Shown: positions 12,501 through 23,247, counted from the first letter of the stretch. The stretch: 64,000 bases of DNA from Echinarachnius parma (GCA_037951105.1 JBAMJV010005535.1:161001-225000), one strand, 5' to 3'. Notes: generated from the letters alone by a model not told the origin. A program made the numbers and translations.

Positions 12501-15500
12501 CCGGGGGAGCATACGAGCAATGAACAGACAAAATGCTGCTTACAACAACAACGTTATACTTTTAAGAACTTTTACATCTCCCTCTGTACTATCACCTGTC
12601 ATTACTTTTACTCAAAATTAATTCAAATGAAAGAATACCCTTTTGTAATAACCTATTCCCTATTGTTTCTCTTTTCAAGTCCATTTATGACTTAACAGTG
12701 CCACACTTACATGTATAGTGTTAGAGCTAACTTAACAATTATCAACATTAATATCCGCAACAATGCCTACATTTAAAACACACACAACGATAATAACAAG
12801 CATAACCAGAATATCAGGAAATGCAAAAGCAACAACAGTGAAACTGACGAAAATAAACACAAACAACAATAATAACAAGCATAACCAGAATATCAGGAAA
12901 TGCAAAAGCAACAACAGTAAAACTGACGAAAATAAACACAGACAACAATAACAATATGATGAACTGTACCAAGTATTTCATCATAAACAGGATCACCTAG
13001 AACAAATATATCCACAGGAAGTCGTACAAAAACAGTACAAACAATGTAATCAAGAGCACGGACAACAATATCACTAACAGTGTCAAACATAATGGCCCGG
13101 ATTCACAAAGGAGGTTTGTACAAACCATGGTTTAAACCATGGTCTACATCTATGGAGTGCCATTTGTAAACTGATGGAGAAAGAATGTAAACTCCTTACT
13201 TTTACAAAATGCACCAAATAAATGTTTGTCTTTTCACATGGTGAAATTTGCTGGTTAGCAAGCACTAACAGTCATATCATTATTAATTATACATTGTTTT
13301 ACTTGTATACGATCAGCACTCCATAGATGTAGACCATGGTTTAAACCATGGTTTGTACAAACCTCCTCTGTGAATCCGGGCCAAAGTCATCACAAAAACG
13401 GAAGCATCTTGACTTAAATACAAACAACAATGTTTTATAAGCAAGATCTCACTGTTCAGCAAAACTGACAAAATAGATGGACAATCAACTCCAAACCAAA
13501 CAAAATCACTGACCAAATAGGAATACAAATATGGCTAACATTAAAAACAAATTGTTAAGTTTTTGCTCTCATATGCAAAAAAAAACACAAACAAAATATA
13601 TATCTTATTGTCGTGGACTACACAGTATTTCAGTAACAATACATTGCATTCAATTTCTTACAGAAAGTGTTATTTTAATTTTTAAGGACATCCATATCAC
13701 TCATCGTTGAGATTAGTTGCATGTATTCAAGTAAAAAAGACAAAATTATAACTATGTTTATGGTCATTATATTATAATTTGCTATTAACCCAGTTTATGA
13801 TGTTCATGTTTATAATTTGTTATTGACCCAGTTTATGATAATTGGTGTATAATTTATTTCTGGCCTTGTTATAACAACCTTAAATGATGATTGTGATATA
13901 ATTTGATATTTACCTTCAAACAGGTAATTGCACTCGTGCATATGTGTTATGATTTCCAGGCTTCTTAGAATGAATGAGAGTCAAATAAATACATACTTTT
14001 GTTTAATGACAAAGACTTTTTATTATACATTGCAAGGCTTCCCAAAATGAATTCTAAAATTTGAGAGTAAAATTGATTATGTCAATATTTGTTTTCTTCT
14101 AAATGGGAACATAAACTCTCAGGCTTCCCAGTATAAATTCCACTGTGTGCCACTGTATACCACTGTAAAAAAAAAAGAAAAAAGGAATGTGTTGATATAT
14201 TTTTGTTGTTCTTGATGAGGACTTTTAATTACCAGGCTTCTGAATTGTTATACTAATGAATGAGAGTAAAAAAAAAATGTGTTTACAAACATTTGTTTTT
14301 TTGCTAATATAAGGACTTTTATAGCCAGTGTTCTTAGAATTAATAGCAATGTATGACAGTTAAACTGAGAGTACTTGAATTGCCCAGCTTCCCTTTAAAG
14401 GGATAGTTGAGTATTGGTACTTCCCGAAATGCCCCATGACACTAAATTGGTTGGTTTTAATTCCATTTGAAAGTTCATTGAATAAAACATGTGAAATAAA
14501 AAGCATTCCCTTTCAAATGCTCTCATACAACTGTAGTTGTAAAATTTGATTTCATATATTTTATATAATTTATATATCATCTAGCCAAACGATATCTTTA
14601 CCTTTTTTAGAAATATATCAAATGCATACACTTCTTTCAAAAAAAATAAAAAGAGGTTTTTAAATAGTTGTTGAGGATATCTCTGTTTAATCATTATTTT
14701 AACAAAACATCACATGCACAAATTTGTATGTACAATGGTTGAAACCAATTATTTTTTAGAAAGCGCCCTCTTGAGTTGTAACAGCTATTTTTGATAATAA
14801 CCAGGTTTTTACTTAGTCGTTTATAATTTTCTATACCTTTCGACCATGGTGGAGTTATAACTATTAGGTTGTACTGTAATGGTGCAGGTTTGGGTTAATA
14901 AAATTGAGTTTGACCAAAACTCAACTATCCCTTTAAAAGAAACCAATTAGAATCATGATGTTATGTTTGAATACAAATACACTGTACATAGCAATATTTT
15001 TTCTGTTTGTGGAATATTATGGCGATCAAACTTTATGTTGATATCATGTTTGTTCTCATGCTTATATTACACAAAATGAGTTTTGTAGTCATAAATATGT
15101 TGTAGACATAGATTATCATTATTTGCAGAATGTTGAAAGACAGACCAAACAATGTATTGTATATTTAGCCACCATTATTAACAGTATTACCATGACAATT
15201 TGTTTTTTTATAATTTCTTTTTTCGTGCTAAGAGGACTTTGATGTTACTGTGCAATACAGTAGTTGTAAACTTCTGTCAAGGCTCTTTGCTGTTGTATTA
15301 ATTCTAGATGACTCACACAATCAGACCTGATTATTAGATCTGGTCAAGGAAAAGTCATCGATAATTATTTCTGTTATTATGTTGTGTTAACTTGTGTTGC
15401 AAAATATTTGTAAAGATAGATTGAAAGGTTACAAGGAGAGGTGTGAAAATGAGATCTGTCATGATAAAAGATTGCGAATTGAATAGGTTTAATTGCTGAC

Positions 15501-18500
15501 CTAAATTCCAGACTATATTTGTGCTAATTTTGTTATGGCCAAAACGATCCTGTGCCAGGTAAATCATACCTAGGCTGTGTTTATTTCCCCTCAAAATTGT
15601 TGCCTTTTGAAAAGGGAAGAGGGATATTTGATGTTGGAGATGATTTCTTCTGGGTATAGCATCCATTGCCCCGTTGCCCATTTACAGTTTGAGATGTCAA
15701 TCCCAGTCCTTAGCAGGTTAATAAAAACTACAGAGAGTAGAAAAAAAAAAGTGAAAAATGAAGAAGAAACTGGATGAGAAACAGAGAAAGTGGTTGTGGT
15801 GCAAAGAAAGTTCTTCCATTCGAAGAGAGCCAAGGCCCAATCCCCATTATTATATCAAGATTTCACCAATGGATTCCCGCTATACAATGAGTCCTTGTGT
15901 CATCCCATTACAGGGACCCTCTCCCATTCATGCCCGCCACTCTGCGGGCCTAATAATTGCGGCAATCAAGCCGGCTACCATTTTGTCAGGCCTTTCACCA
16001 TCATAACTCCCCCCAAATTGCCACAGAATAGCTGATCCCACAATCTGTAGCTGTAAGTGGACTTTGATTATAATGTGACCCGATAATTGGCATATGTGTT
16101 AGCGTGGACTTTTTTTTATTATGTTGGTCCTAATAATTGGTATATACAGTATATATATGCGTGTGTGTGTTTGAGAGATGAATGAATATCTATTTTCCTG
16201 GTTTGTCAGGTAATTCAAAGGAAAGTTATTCTAATTTGGTGTCATTTTCTGCAACTGCTCTTTCCCTTTAGGATTTCTAAATTACAGCTAACAATTATTT
16301 TCTGAGTTTTTTAGGGAACTCAATGTAAGAACTTTTTTTAAATTATCAATTTACTCTGCGGGAAAGCTTAAACTCTATCCAATTGGAAGGAAAACTAATT
16401 TATTTCTCGAAGATGAAGATAATGGTTTTATCCAATTGTGAAATTGTGTTGTATGACAAGTACAGGCATATATTTCCTAGTCTAAGTCTTTCATGTTCTA
16501 TCATTTGTGTGACTGCTCAAACTTTTAAAGGAAACCACCACCTAAACAAATTTTTCTTATAAATGAATTGTGATAGTTTTAGTATTCCATTCCACTGACA
16601 AGTTCAGAAAAATTGGTTTCCAGACAATTTACATAATTTGAAAACCCATCATGATACCAAAGTAATTGTTCATTGGTCTGTAGACAAAGACTAGTTCATT
16701 GTCTAGGACGTACGCGTCTACCGTGCTTCTGTTGTCTCCAAACGTACGCGGGTATAGAATTGGCCCACTCGCAAATGTTTGGCGCTTACGGAACCATCGG
16801 CCCTGTTGGTTCCTTGAGTTTCAGTGATTAATTGCATTGTTTATGAATAACACAACACTTTGCAAAGCGTTGGACATCTATTTTACAAACAACGATATCA
16901 AAACATATAAGCCTGTGTTTAAGTGGTGGTCCCCTTTAATAAAGGTTGTTTTAAAAAGTTAGTTTGGGTTTCTGTTTGCATCATACGGAATATCCACTAT
17001 TTATATGCGAAGTCTTATCATTTTTTCCAGAAATCTCCTCCTTTATGAACATGGAGGCACTAATGATGGCTAGTTGAGAACAATTTATAGGTTGATTTAA
17101 AGGTTGTCATGCGTGATGATGCTACAAAACTGGATCGCCATTTTCAACGAGACTAGTTGGTGCACACTGCATGACACTGAGCCAAGTCATGCATCGTGCG
17201 CACGAATCCAAACTACATGTACCTTTAAACAAACGTTGATATCTTGTCCCGTATGTGAACATGCAGGTACCGATGATGAAGCAGCCTTGATGCAGGAGTG
17301 GTTTGAGTTGGTCAACAAGAAGAACGCTCTGATCAGACGGCAGGAGCAACTCAATGTCATGTGAGTAACTCTTGTGGTATTAATACAGAGTGTGAACAGG
17401 GTTGTCTGGCAAATAGTAGTTGATTATGCCTTCAGTGTGAACAGTGCTTGGTGGGAACATTGCTCTTGGATTTCTGTTTCTTATCTTGTGTGAACACATC
17501 GAGTCCCTGTTGCAGAAAGAGATGCAATCAATTGTAATTTTGGTTGCAATTAATTGAAAGTTAGAAAATGTGCGCATGTAAACCAATCAGATTTTGTGCA
17601 TTTAGTCAAATGATCTGACTTACAATTAATTGCAACTTTACAATCAATTAATCTCTTTTTGCAACAGGGCCCAGATCTCTGTCTTGATTTTGTGGCAAAC
17701 AGAGTTAATTCTGAACAGAGCTCATATTAGGAAAAACGGTCTATTTGTTGTTGAAAAAATGTCTGTATTGTGCCATGTCTTTCTGTAAATAAGGTTTATC
17801 ATGGCCAGAGCTTACATGATATTAATTTTCTATATAGTACTTTTTAAAAATCTTTCTTTAAAAATTCTCTTATGTGTGTATTTGTTTGAGTGACAGAGAT
17901 AAATGAGAATTATCAAATGATTGACTTGCTCCTATGTTTCAGGGAGAAAGAACATGATCTGGAAAGGCGATATGAGATGCTGAACACAGAACTGAGGAAA
18001 ATGATGGAGATCGAAGGTAAGTTCACCAGTTAGCAAACTTATTCTATCTAGTCCTGCTGGTATCTCTTTCATACATGTACATAATACTAATATAATACAA
18101 AAAATAACCCTTTTAACCTATCATATACTGTATCTCCATTGTGGTTTAGAACTAACCAGTTATGGTGCTTTTGCAAACTGGAAACCAGACCTACTAAAAT
18201 ATAGTCTGCTTTATCTTAAATTAAATGGGACATAGGATAAAGTTGAGTTTGCTTTATTCTACAGATGCTAGAACAACTTTTGTTGTTCATGTTTGGAGTG
18301 CTTATAGTATGCAGGATTTAGTGGAGGGATCTTTAAACAGTTTAGGCTTATCTTCAGAATTTGTTATACCTTATTAAATAATGATCAGTAATAATTTATG
18401 TATCAGTATGACAGTTATTCCTTGGAAAAAATGGAAAAGTGGGAGAATTAAGATGGACATACATGTAGCCGTGCACCGGATTTCCATATATTCATGACAC

Positions 18501-19956
18501 GTGCACTAATCACCCCTATCCCTTAACACCAGCTTTACTATTTCTGCACGTTATCCGGTAAGCTAAGGATTAAATTAACCATTTGCGGATCTGCCGTGAC
18601 TGTATAAGTTGTTGGGTCTGGATTTGAGAGTCATGTATTTTAAGGAGTACTTTGAATATATGTGTTTATCCATAATCCATTAGTGGATTTAATGCAAATT
18701 CAATTCTCCTTTTGTAGGATTAAACCAAGATCAAGTCCTCATTGCTTGTAGCGTGGTTAAGTGATATTAGAGTTAGAGATCTATTTCCTGGTCAAGAGCA
18801 GCTTATAAATTGAAAGGAATTGCACATAATCTTTTTCCTGTGATGCTCTCAAAAATTTAATTTGTTTTTTTGTATCCTCCCTGAATCAGTACACATTGAC
18901 ACCTTTCATGAAAAACAAACATAAATATGTGAATAATTGAAAGGAGCTGGTTATGATGATGATGATGACGATGATGACGATGATGACGATGATGACGATG
19001 ATGACGATGAGGACGATGAGGACGATGATGACGATGATGACGATGATGATGATGATGATGGTGATAGTGATGTTGATATAAATGATGTAAAATTGTTACT
19101 GTTGTTGATGCTTTTAGTAATTATTTTGTTGATTATTTGATGATAGATATTGATGGAAAGCAGAACAATCATAGTATCATATAACTGATGTTTCTTTAAT
19201 TTTGTTGCGATTGACAGATTGGCAGAAGACGGAGGAGGAGCGACAGAGGGAGGCATTGCTCCTGGAGGACCTTGTGATCCTGGTCAACAAGAGAGATGAG
19301 TTGGTGATGGAGCTGGATGCTCAGGAAAGGGAGTGAGTATACATCATGTTCCCCACCCTCGTCTCACTATCCCGTCCTCCCCATATGCTCTCTGACAATA
19401 TTTCATCTTACCCCATAAGCTCTTTACCTATATTCCTTCCTTCCCTATAAACTTTGCCTATTTTTATTTTCCCCAACATACTCTCCGCCAATATTTTATC
19501 CTATCCTTTTCCATTTCTCTCTTTCAGTATTCTTCGATATCGGCTCCTATTCTACACCCTAATGACTCATCCTCATGTTATTACATTACCGTACTCATTT
19601 ACTCAGTTATTACATTACCGTACTACTATTGCTTTATTAGTTTCATAATTTTTAGAAATATTTTATATGAAGCACATTCAACTTAACACTGTGAAAGCTC
19701 CTTTTCATTTATATATTTTATTTCTATTGTAAAAAGTTTTCTGAATTCAATTATTGTATGAACTAAGAAGATATTGTTCATTTTAATTCTATCACAAATC
19801 TGTATTTGGCATCATTTATAGCGAGTGATTGAGAAACCGTTATTCATTCAATCTCGTTCTTTGTGTGACAGGGCCGAGGAAGAGGCTGAGTACCTGGAGA
19901 ACGCCCTCTTGAGACGACGAAGGAAGATGAAGGAAGAGAAGTGTAGTATACAGTGA
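3409..19956 (+). CDS. EHBP1: EHBP1-family protein, C-terminal part (8 exons, bMERB domain and CaaX box)
   Basis: Exons 3409-3544, 10850-11026, 11528-11670, 12216-12336, 17267-17360, 17943-18016, 19218-19332 and 19872-19956 total 945 nt and join in phase to 314 residues plus TGA. All introns are GT-AG. Residues about 1-145 are a charged, low-complexity linker (motif ARKLIAEAR near residue 15). Residues about 146-300 match the bMERB domain of EHBP1 as I know it, with motifs QEWFELVNKKNALIRR and KEHDLERRYEMLN. The last four residues, CSIQ, are a CaaX prenylation box like that of vertebrate EHBP1. In that family the protein links Rab8/Rab10-type GTPases and EHD proteins to actin in endocytic recycling. 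The N-terminal C2-like and CH domains are not in the window. MICAL-like proteins share bMERB but lack this C-terminus, so EHBP1 is preferred; EHBP1L1 cannot be excluded. Confidence 0.9.
6167..6275 (-). repeat. Interspersed repeat H (GACTGG-CCACAAGG family), copy 1
   Basis: On the minus strand it reads ...GGGCTACCAGATTCAGGATT...TTTTTACTTGCCCGACTGGG then CCACAAGG. The same blocks recur at 11079-11320 and 24676-24920 on the plus strand. It abuts family B element 6287 on its right. Class unknown. Confidence 0.65.
6287..6664. mobile_element. Family B MITE, copy 1 (TTAA-flanked, 378 bp)
   Basis: Starts AGGGACTTAGTAACATTG and ends GTTACCAGATCCCT, with TTAA at 6283-6286 and 6665-6668. The internal landmarks ATTCTAGCGGTTCCCT, GACAGGTTTCGG and TGTACAAAGTGAGTGCAGTG are shared with copies at 49871 and 63560. 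No transposase ORF. Confidence 0.85.
6890..7010. repeat. GGTCAG/CTGACC-rich cluster
   Basis: About nine GGTCA, CTGACC or GACCA motifs in both orientations occur within 120 bp, arranged as two imperfect copies of a block with TGGTCAG-TT(G/T)-GTTCTGACCAC. It could be a decayed foldback element or a cluster of nuclear-receptor-like half-sites. Confidence 0.5.
7934..8480 (+). mobile_element. Family A MITE, copy 1 (TTAA-flanked, 547 bp)
   Basis: The ends are AGGTAGTGTTGAGTATTGG and CCAATACTCAACTATCCCT, with TTAA at 7930-7933 and 8481-8484. Internal landmarks are TTTTGTGAGATAATGAAAAA, CAAAATCGGTTCAGAAACGG, AGCGGCCTCTTGAGTTGTAA and TTTTACTTAGTCGTTTGTAA. It is most similar to copy 2, which lies inverted 1.5 kb away. 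Confidence 0.9.
9973..10516 (-). mobile_element. Family A MITE, copy 2, inverted (544 bp)
   Basis: It is the reverse complement of copy 1 over its whole length with few differences. Ends AGGGATAGTTGAGTATTGG ... AACACTACCT, flanked by TTAA (9969-9972, 10517-10520). With copy 1 it makes a long inverted repeat around a 1.49-kb spacer. Confidence 0.9.
10850..11026 (+). CDS. EHBP1: EHBP1 exon: Ser/Thr/Pro-rich linker
   Basis: A good pyrimidine tract (TTCTTTCCTTGCCTCTCAG) precedes 10850, and the donor is G|GTGAGA at 11027. It completes the split Gly codon from the previous exon and ends in phase 1. The 59 codons are rich in Gln, Thr, Ser and Pro (QEQPSPSPVTTPDD) and look disordered. There is no domain to recognise; assignment rests on phase, strong splice sites and position between two recognised exons. 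Confidence 0.75.
11079..11320 (+). repeat. Interspersed repeat H, copy 2
   Basis: It contains GGTTTGGGCCACCAAAATTT, GGGGCCACCAGATTAAGATT, AGGCCACTTAAG and TTTTACTTGCCTGGCTGAGC before CCACAAGG. It matches 24676-24920 block by block and lies in the intron between the exons ending 11026 and starting 11528. Confidence 0.65.
11528..11670 (+). CDS. EHBP1: EHBP1 exon: Glu-rich lead-in to bMERB
   Basis: The acceptor is TTTTTTGTCTACCATAG and the donor is GAG|GTATGT. It enters in phase 1 and leaves in phase 0. It begins ATTPDEPPTET and becomes strongly acidic (EEKDVENEKNEEGTIEELL). The final residues EELLTDE lead directly into the first helix of the bMERB domain in the next exon. Confidence 0.8.
12025..12150. 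repeat. (GAT)n microsatellite upstream of a bMERB exon
   Basis: Imperfect GAT/GAC/AAT trinucleotides run to 65 nt before the exon at 12216. Open frames through it (poly-His on the minus strand) are artefacts of the repeat. Confidence 0.95.
12216..12336 (+). CDS. EHBP1: EHBP1 exon: bMERB helix 1
   Basis: The acceptor is TGATTGTCCTACAG and the donor is G|GTTAGT. The translation begins DLQETSEYILGEYSALDREQ and continues KQIDERASIVEKTLRQAMEE. This matches the start of bMERB in the EHBP1/MICAL families, where ALE/D-x-EQxxIDxRAxxVEKxLR is characteristic. A GAT-repeat microsatellite ends 65 nt upstream. Confidence 0.88.
12791..12953. repeat. Two-copy direct repeat, period 79
   Basis: The block TAATAACAAGCATAACCAGA through AACTGACGAAAATAAACAC occurs at 12791 and again at 12870 with almost no differences, so the duplication is recent. 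Confidence 0.9.
13094..13382. mobile_element. Foldback MITE, GGCCCGGATTCACAAAGGAG termini
   Basis: 67-nt arms (13094-13160 and 13316-13382) are inverted copies with one or two mismatches, each containing ACCATGGTTTAAACCATGGT. The loop of about 155 bp has no ORF. Flanking triplets AAT and AAA are nearly matched, compatible with a 3-bp target duplication. Confidence 0.8.
13955..14400. repeat. Degenerate ~100-bp tandem repeats
   Basis: Recurring blocks CCAGGCTTCT(T/G)..AAT, AATGAATGAGAGT(C/A)AAA, and a TTTGTTTT..GACTTTTA segment occur about four times with decay. No coding signal. Confidence 0.5.
14399..14932 (+). mobile_element. Family A MITE, copy 3 (534 bp)
   Basis: The ends are AGGGATAGTTGAGTATTGG and AAACTCAACTATCCCT, with TTAA at 14395-14398 and 14933-14936. 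It keeps AAAGCGCCCTCTTGAGTTGT and TTTTACTTAGTCGTTTATAA but is diverged from copies 1 and 2 in the centre. Confidence 0.88.
16529..16935. mobile_element. Family F MITE (TTAA-flanked, 407 bp)
   Basis: Starts AGGAAACCACCACCTAAAC and ends GTTTAAGTGGTGGTCCCCT, with TTAA at 16525-16528 and 16936-16939. The interior has two ACGTACGCG motifs. No ORF of note. Confidence 0.8.
17101..17224. mobile_element. Family C MITE, copy 1 (124 bp)
   Basis: TTAA|AGGTTGTCATG ... ACATGTACCT|TTAA. The internal GCACACTGCATGACACTGAG block is shared with 58263. It ends 42 nt before the exon at 17267. Confidence 0.7.
17267..17360 (+). CDS. EHBP1: EHBP1 exon: bMERB core (QEWFELVNKKNALIRR)
   Basis: The acceptor is GAACATGCAG and the donor AT|GTGAGT leaves phase 2. 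The peptide GTDDEAALMQEWFELVNKKN, then ALIRRQEQLNVM, is the most diagnostic part of the bMERB domain. The open frame runs upstream to 17104, but that stretch is a family C mobile element and intron, and the conserved similarity begins exactly at the AG. Confidence 0.92.
17504..17672. mobile_element. Family D foldback MITE, copy 1
   Basis: Inverted ends TCCCTGTTGCAGAAAGAGAT and, from the right, GGGCCCTGTTGCAAAAAGAG, with inner CAATCAATTGTAA repeats on both sides. The copy at 46363 has the same structure. Lies in the intron between the exons ending 17360 and starting 17943. Confidence 0.8.
17943..18016 (+). CDS. EHBP1: EHBP1 exon: bMERB helix (EKEHDLERRYEMLN)
   Basis: The acceptor is CTCCTATGTTTCAG and the donor is G|GTAAGT, a near-consensus site. 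It encodes EKEHDLERRYEMLNTELRKM followed by MEIE, which aligns in order with the EHBP1-type bMERB coiled coil. It enters in phase 2 and leaves in phase 1. Confidence 0.92.
18017..19217 (+). other. EHBP1 intron (1.2 kb)
   Basis: Mostly AT-rich with nothing recognisable up to the GAT microsatellite at 18952. Confidence 0.6.
18952..19060. repeat. (GAT/GAC)n microsatellite
   Basis: A run of GAT, GAC and GAG trinucleotides, 157 nt upstream of the exon at 19218. The poly-Asp and poly-Ser open frames across it are artefacts. Confidence 0.95.
19218..19332 (+). CDS. EHBP1: EHBP1 exon: bMERB C-terminal helices
   Basis: The acceptor TTGCGATTGACAG has a weak pyrimidine tract; the donor is GA|GTGAGT. 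It encodes DWQKTEEERQREALLLEDLV and then ILVNKRDELVMELDAQERE. DWQKT followed by a LVxLVNKRDxLVxxLDxQE helix is the second half of the EHBP1 bMERB domain. Confidence 0.92.
19333..19871 (+). other. EHBP1 last intron (539 bp)
   Basis: Pyrimidine-rich in its first 200 nt, then AT-rich. Nothing recognisable apart from the splice sites GTGAGT and TTTGTGTGACAG. Confidence 0.7.
19872..19956 (+). CDS. EHBP1: EHBP1 terminal exon with CaaX box
   Basis: The acceptor is TTCTTTGTGTGACAG. The exon completes the split Glu codon and encodes AEEEAEYLENALLRRRRKMK, then EEKCSIQ and TGA at 19954-19956. A basic stretch followed by CSIQ is a prenylation signal. In the family, C-terminal prenylation helps anchor the protein on endosomal membranes; Gln at the last position usually favours farnesylation. 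Modification here is inferred. Confidence 0.92.
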
Positions 19957-22900
19957 ATACAGTTTGGAAGTTTTGCTATTAAAGAGGGAACTCGGCCCAA
20001 GCAAAGACTAGAAAGTATGTTTTAAGAGGGGACTTCCCCCTGTCTACACTACAAAGTATGATTTAAGACGGAAATCCTCCCGGCTGTACTACGAAGTACG
20101 ATATTATCATACAAAGTATAGTGGAATGAGCATACGACTGGACAGTATTTCTGCTAATATACCGTTAGACAAAGAGGACAATGTTTTGTTACATCATGGA
20201 CATTTAGTTACCAAAGGTTATGAGGAAAGTGTAGCAAAACTCTGCAAAGCGTGTTATATACAAACTACATGGCTGGAAGAATGTCTGCTGAAAATTGGAC
20301 AGAAATTAAATTCACAGAATGACTGATGTATGAATTATTACAAAGGAAAGTACATGTTGGCAATTTTCAAACCCTTCACAATGCCAATTTGCATCCTAGC
20401 ACCGTCCAAATACACATGATGCGTACAAAGCTACAATACTAATTGTTTAAAAAAAGAAGAAATATCTTGACTTTGTCACGTTTCAGTGTAATGATAGTCA
20501 AACAACACAAGCATTTAGACACAAAGTTTGTGACGCTATATATAAATAAATATGCAATATAAATGCATATAAATGCGTTAATCAGTTCAGGACTATTTGA
20601 TTTTGGTATATTGTGCATTCTCCATGGATCACAGACCAAGTATTTTCAGTACCAGTTCTGAATGGGTTAAGGGGTACATTCACATCTCTCATTACAGACA
20701 CTAAGTTTGGGAAGTTTGTGTTCAAGTTAAGTGAAGGATGATGATCTTGATTTTACGTGGAAATAACTTCTTAGATATTTATTACGGTATAAGAAGAAGG
20801 CGGAAGGTTTGTAGAAAGTTAGATATGTGTCGGAGATAATCATGAAGAGGATGATTTATTAAGAAAGGAGGTGGACAATTTGTGGTTACCAATATAGAGA
20901 GACAACTTTATGTATATATATAGATGATATTGGTTGTGTCATCTCTTTGTGCTGTATATTTACAAAGCCTGCATACTTTTCACAACTTAATTCCCTCGAA
21001 ACAAACATCCATTTTTGTATTATTTTGTTCACTCATAATGATCATACTCTTCGTTTTGTAATTGTCACCCGAATGGGCACCCTAAACGTACACCAAATGA
21101 CTACATTGTTTTCTATCACAGCTTATCTGTTCCACTTGTGGCATTGTCTATGCCTTTATGCCTGGTTCTATTATACTATCTCTACTTATTGTGCATGCAT
21201 GTATTTATATACCGATATATGTGTAGATAGGCAAGGAATATATATTCTGTCACATTGATATCTTTACTCTGGAGGGGTTATGTCTTAAAAAAAGATAAAT
21301 GTGCCTTGCTTTTGCAGACTATGGTGGCTTTAGTATACCTGCTTTTACTAATGAACAAAATTTAATTTTGTTTTCATATCATATTTACTTTTTCGTTGCG
21401 GCAAGTTGAAGAAATAATTATAACAACTTTTGAACACATTTCTGTTTTACTTTGTAACAAAGAAAGTAGATATGTATTTTTTTTCCAAAACTTGTACTTT
21501 AGTGTGTTGTTGCATCTTAATTTGATGTATACTTTTTGTTCGATTCAAAGCTATGCCAAATTCTGAGGGTGCATGCTAGAATCAGAACAGAATCTATTAT
21601 TTGTTTGTTTTTTGAGGTTTTTTCACAAAATGAAGCTAGCTGAAAAGTAATTCTCATAAATATTGAACATGAAATAATGTGTTTGTGGCTGTTTGTTATG
21701 CTAGCCAGTGAGTTTCCAGTGCAAATAGAATGTTCTTTGGTAAAAAAAAAAGAAATGCATCAAATGTTATACTGTAAATAGGAAAGCACTATATTTCTTG
21801 AAAGTAAAACTATTGAGCTATTGAGGTGTGTCGTTTGCAATGTGAGCATTGAAAGAGAGAATGAGAGAGAGATGGTGAGAGTGAGAAGTGAAAGGAGAAA
21901 AGGAGGGAGAGAGAGAGAGATAGATATATATATAGAAAAGTAGAGAAAGAGAGGGAGAGATATTTGTTGACGAGAAATAAAAATATTTCATTAAAAGTGA
22001 GAGTTTTATACTTTTGCAAGCAGCATCATAAAAAGTGTGAGTTATGAGATATATGTGTATTCACCCTTGCTTGTTCATGCGTATTGTAACTTCCTTGCTG
22101 TACACTAGAAAGCCTTTTGTTTAATGAATGAAAATGCCCCCCAAACAATGCTGTACATGTAAGATAGAAAGCAGTGCTTTACATACAACAGAGTATATAT
22201 GTCTGATGAACATATTAGATAGTTACTTACCCATTCTGCACTAGTTTAATATAAAGGTATATTAATACTTCACATCTTAATTATTGTGGACATAATCCTA
22301 ACTGCTAATAAATGTTGCATGTAAACCAATTTAATATATGAATAACATTAATTAACCAATTTTGGATTGAATGTCTTGATGGAGTGTTATTTTTTCTTGA
22401 AGTAATGTTTGAGGTTTATGATACAATTTGGAGTCGATCATTAAAATATATTCCAGTTGTCCTAAAGGGGTAAATGTGATATGCTGTGATGTATAAGGAC
22501 TTTCTTGCACCAAACATAAACTGTACTATTTGAGATTTTATATTAATTACTATATGCTCACACTGATTATTGACATGGTATTTGCACATTTACACAATTC
22601 CCATAATTATTGTATCCTTCAGTGATTGGGTAATTTTAATAATATCCTTATTCAAGCCAGAGCCTTTGTAATTGAATGCAGACATTGATGCAAGATTATT
22701 CTATATTATTTTGTCCATAACCCGGACCCTTCATGGTTGCCTGTATAAAATGTTGAGGCAGTGCAGAGAGATTTCCTTTAATATATCGAATATAAATATC
22801 AAATATTTATGTGTGGAGTATTGTGCCGCTTATTTGTCATAAAAAGATGACCGCTTAATCTATGCGAGAGAGAGAGAGTGGGTCCAAAACTTTTAGTTCT

Positions 22901-23190
22901 TGCCAGATTTGGTTTTTAAATTAATTTGTTTGAATATTTTTGTTTGCGTTGACTTGAGTTATTTGTTCATCACATTTGTGAAGAAATATTGTTTTGATTT
23001 TATTTTTACATCATGAATCTTTGTTGAAGTTTCACGTTGGATTTCATTTTCAAGTGCATTTTTCTTTTGTATTTTGTTAAATTATTTTGCCTAGGGAGTT
23101 TGTGACATGTGAGACGGGTGACAAGATATTAATTCTTTCATTAACCATGATTACATAATAAAATAAAGCATCGGCTATGTTTTAGTCAAT
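19957..23190 (+). other. EHBP1: Putative EHBP1 3' UTR
   Basis: Follows the TGA without a clear break. AATAAA hexamers occur at about 20546, 21975 and 22310, and as an overlapping pair at 23157-23167; the last pair is chosen tentatively as the distal end because a transposon begins 80 nt later. Two Pumilio-type TGTANATA elements (20911-20918, 21773-21780) and a purine-rich GAGA tract (21850-21960) are present. The true end needs transcript data. Confidence 0.5.
21850..21960. repeat. GA-rich low-complexity tract
   Basis: GAGAGAGA and GATAGATATATA runs on the plus strand, within the putative 3' UTR. Confidence 0.85.
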
Positions 23191-23247
23191 ATCATAGATG
23201 CATATTTTTTTGTAGGGTGCGTAAAATTCACATTCTTTTTCAATATA

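Larger units (their letters stand above)
12337..17266 (+). other. EHBP1 intron (4.9 kb)
   Basis: No recognisable exon. Contents: a 79-bp direct duplication, a foldback MITE, degenerate ~100-bp repeats, family A and F elements and, just before the acceptor, a family C element. 15590-16040 is a non-repetitive, higher-GC island with TAATAATTGCGG and CCGGCTACC that could be regulatory. Confidence 0.6.

Noticed and set aside
17104..17266. Upstream extension of the open frame of the QEWF exon
   Set aside because: It is a family C MITE plus intron; conserved sequence starts right after the AG at 17265-17266.
18937..19256. Poly-Asp and poly-Ser ORFs on both strands
   Set aside because: Translation of the GAT/GAC microsatellite; the right end overlaps a real EHBP1 exon on the other strand.
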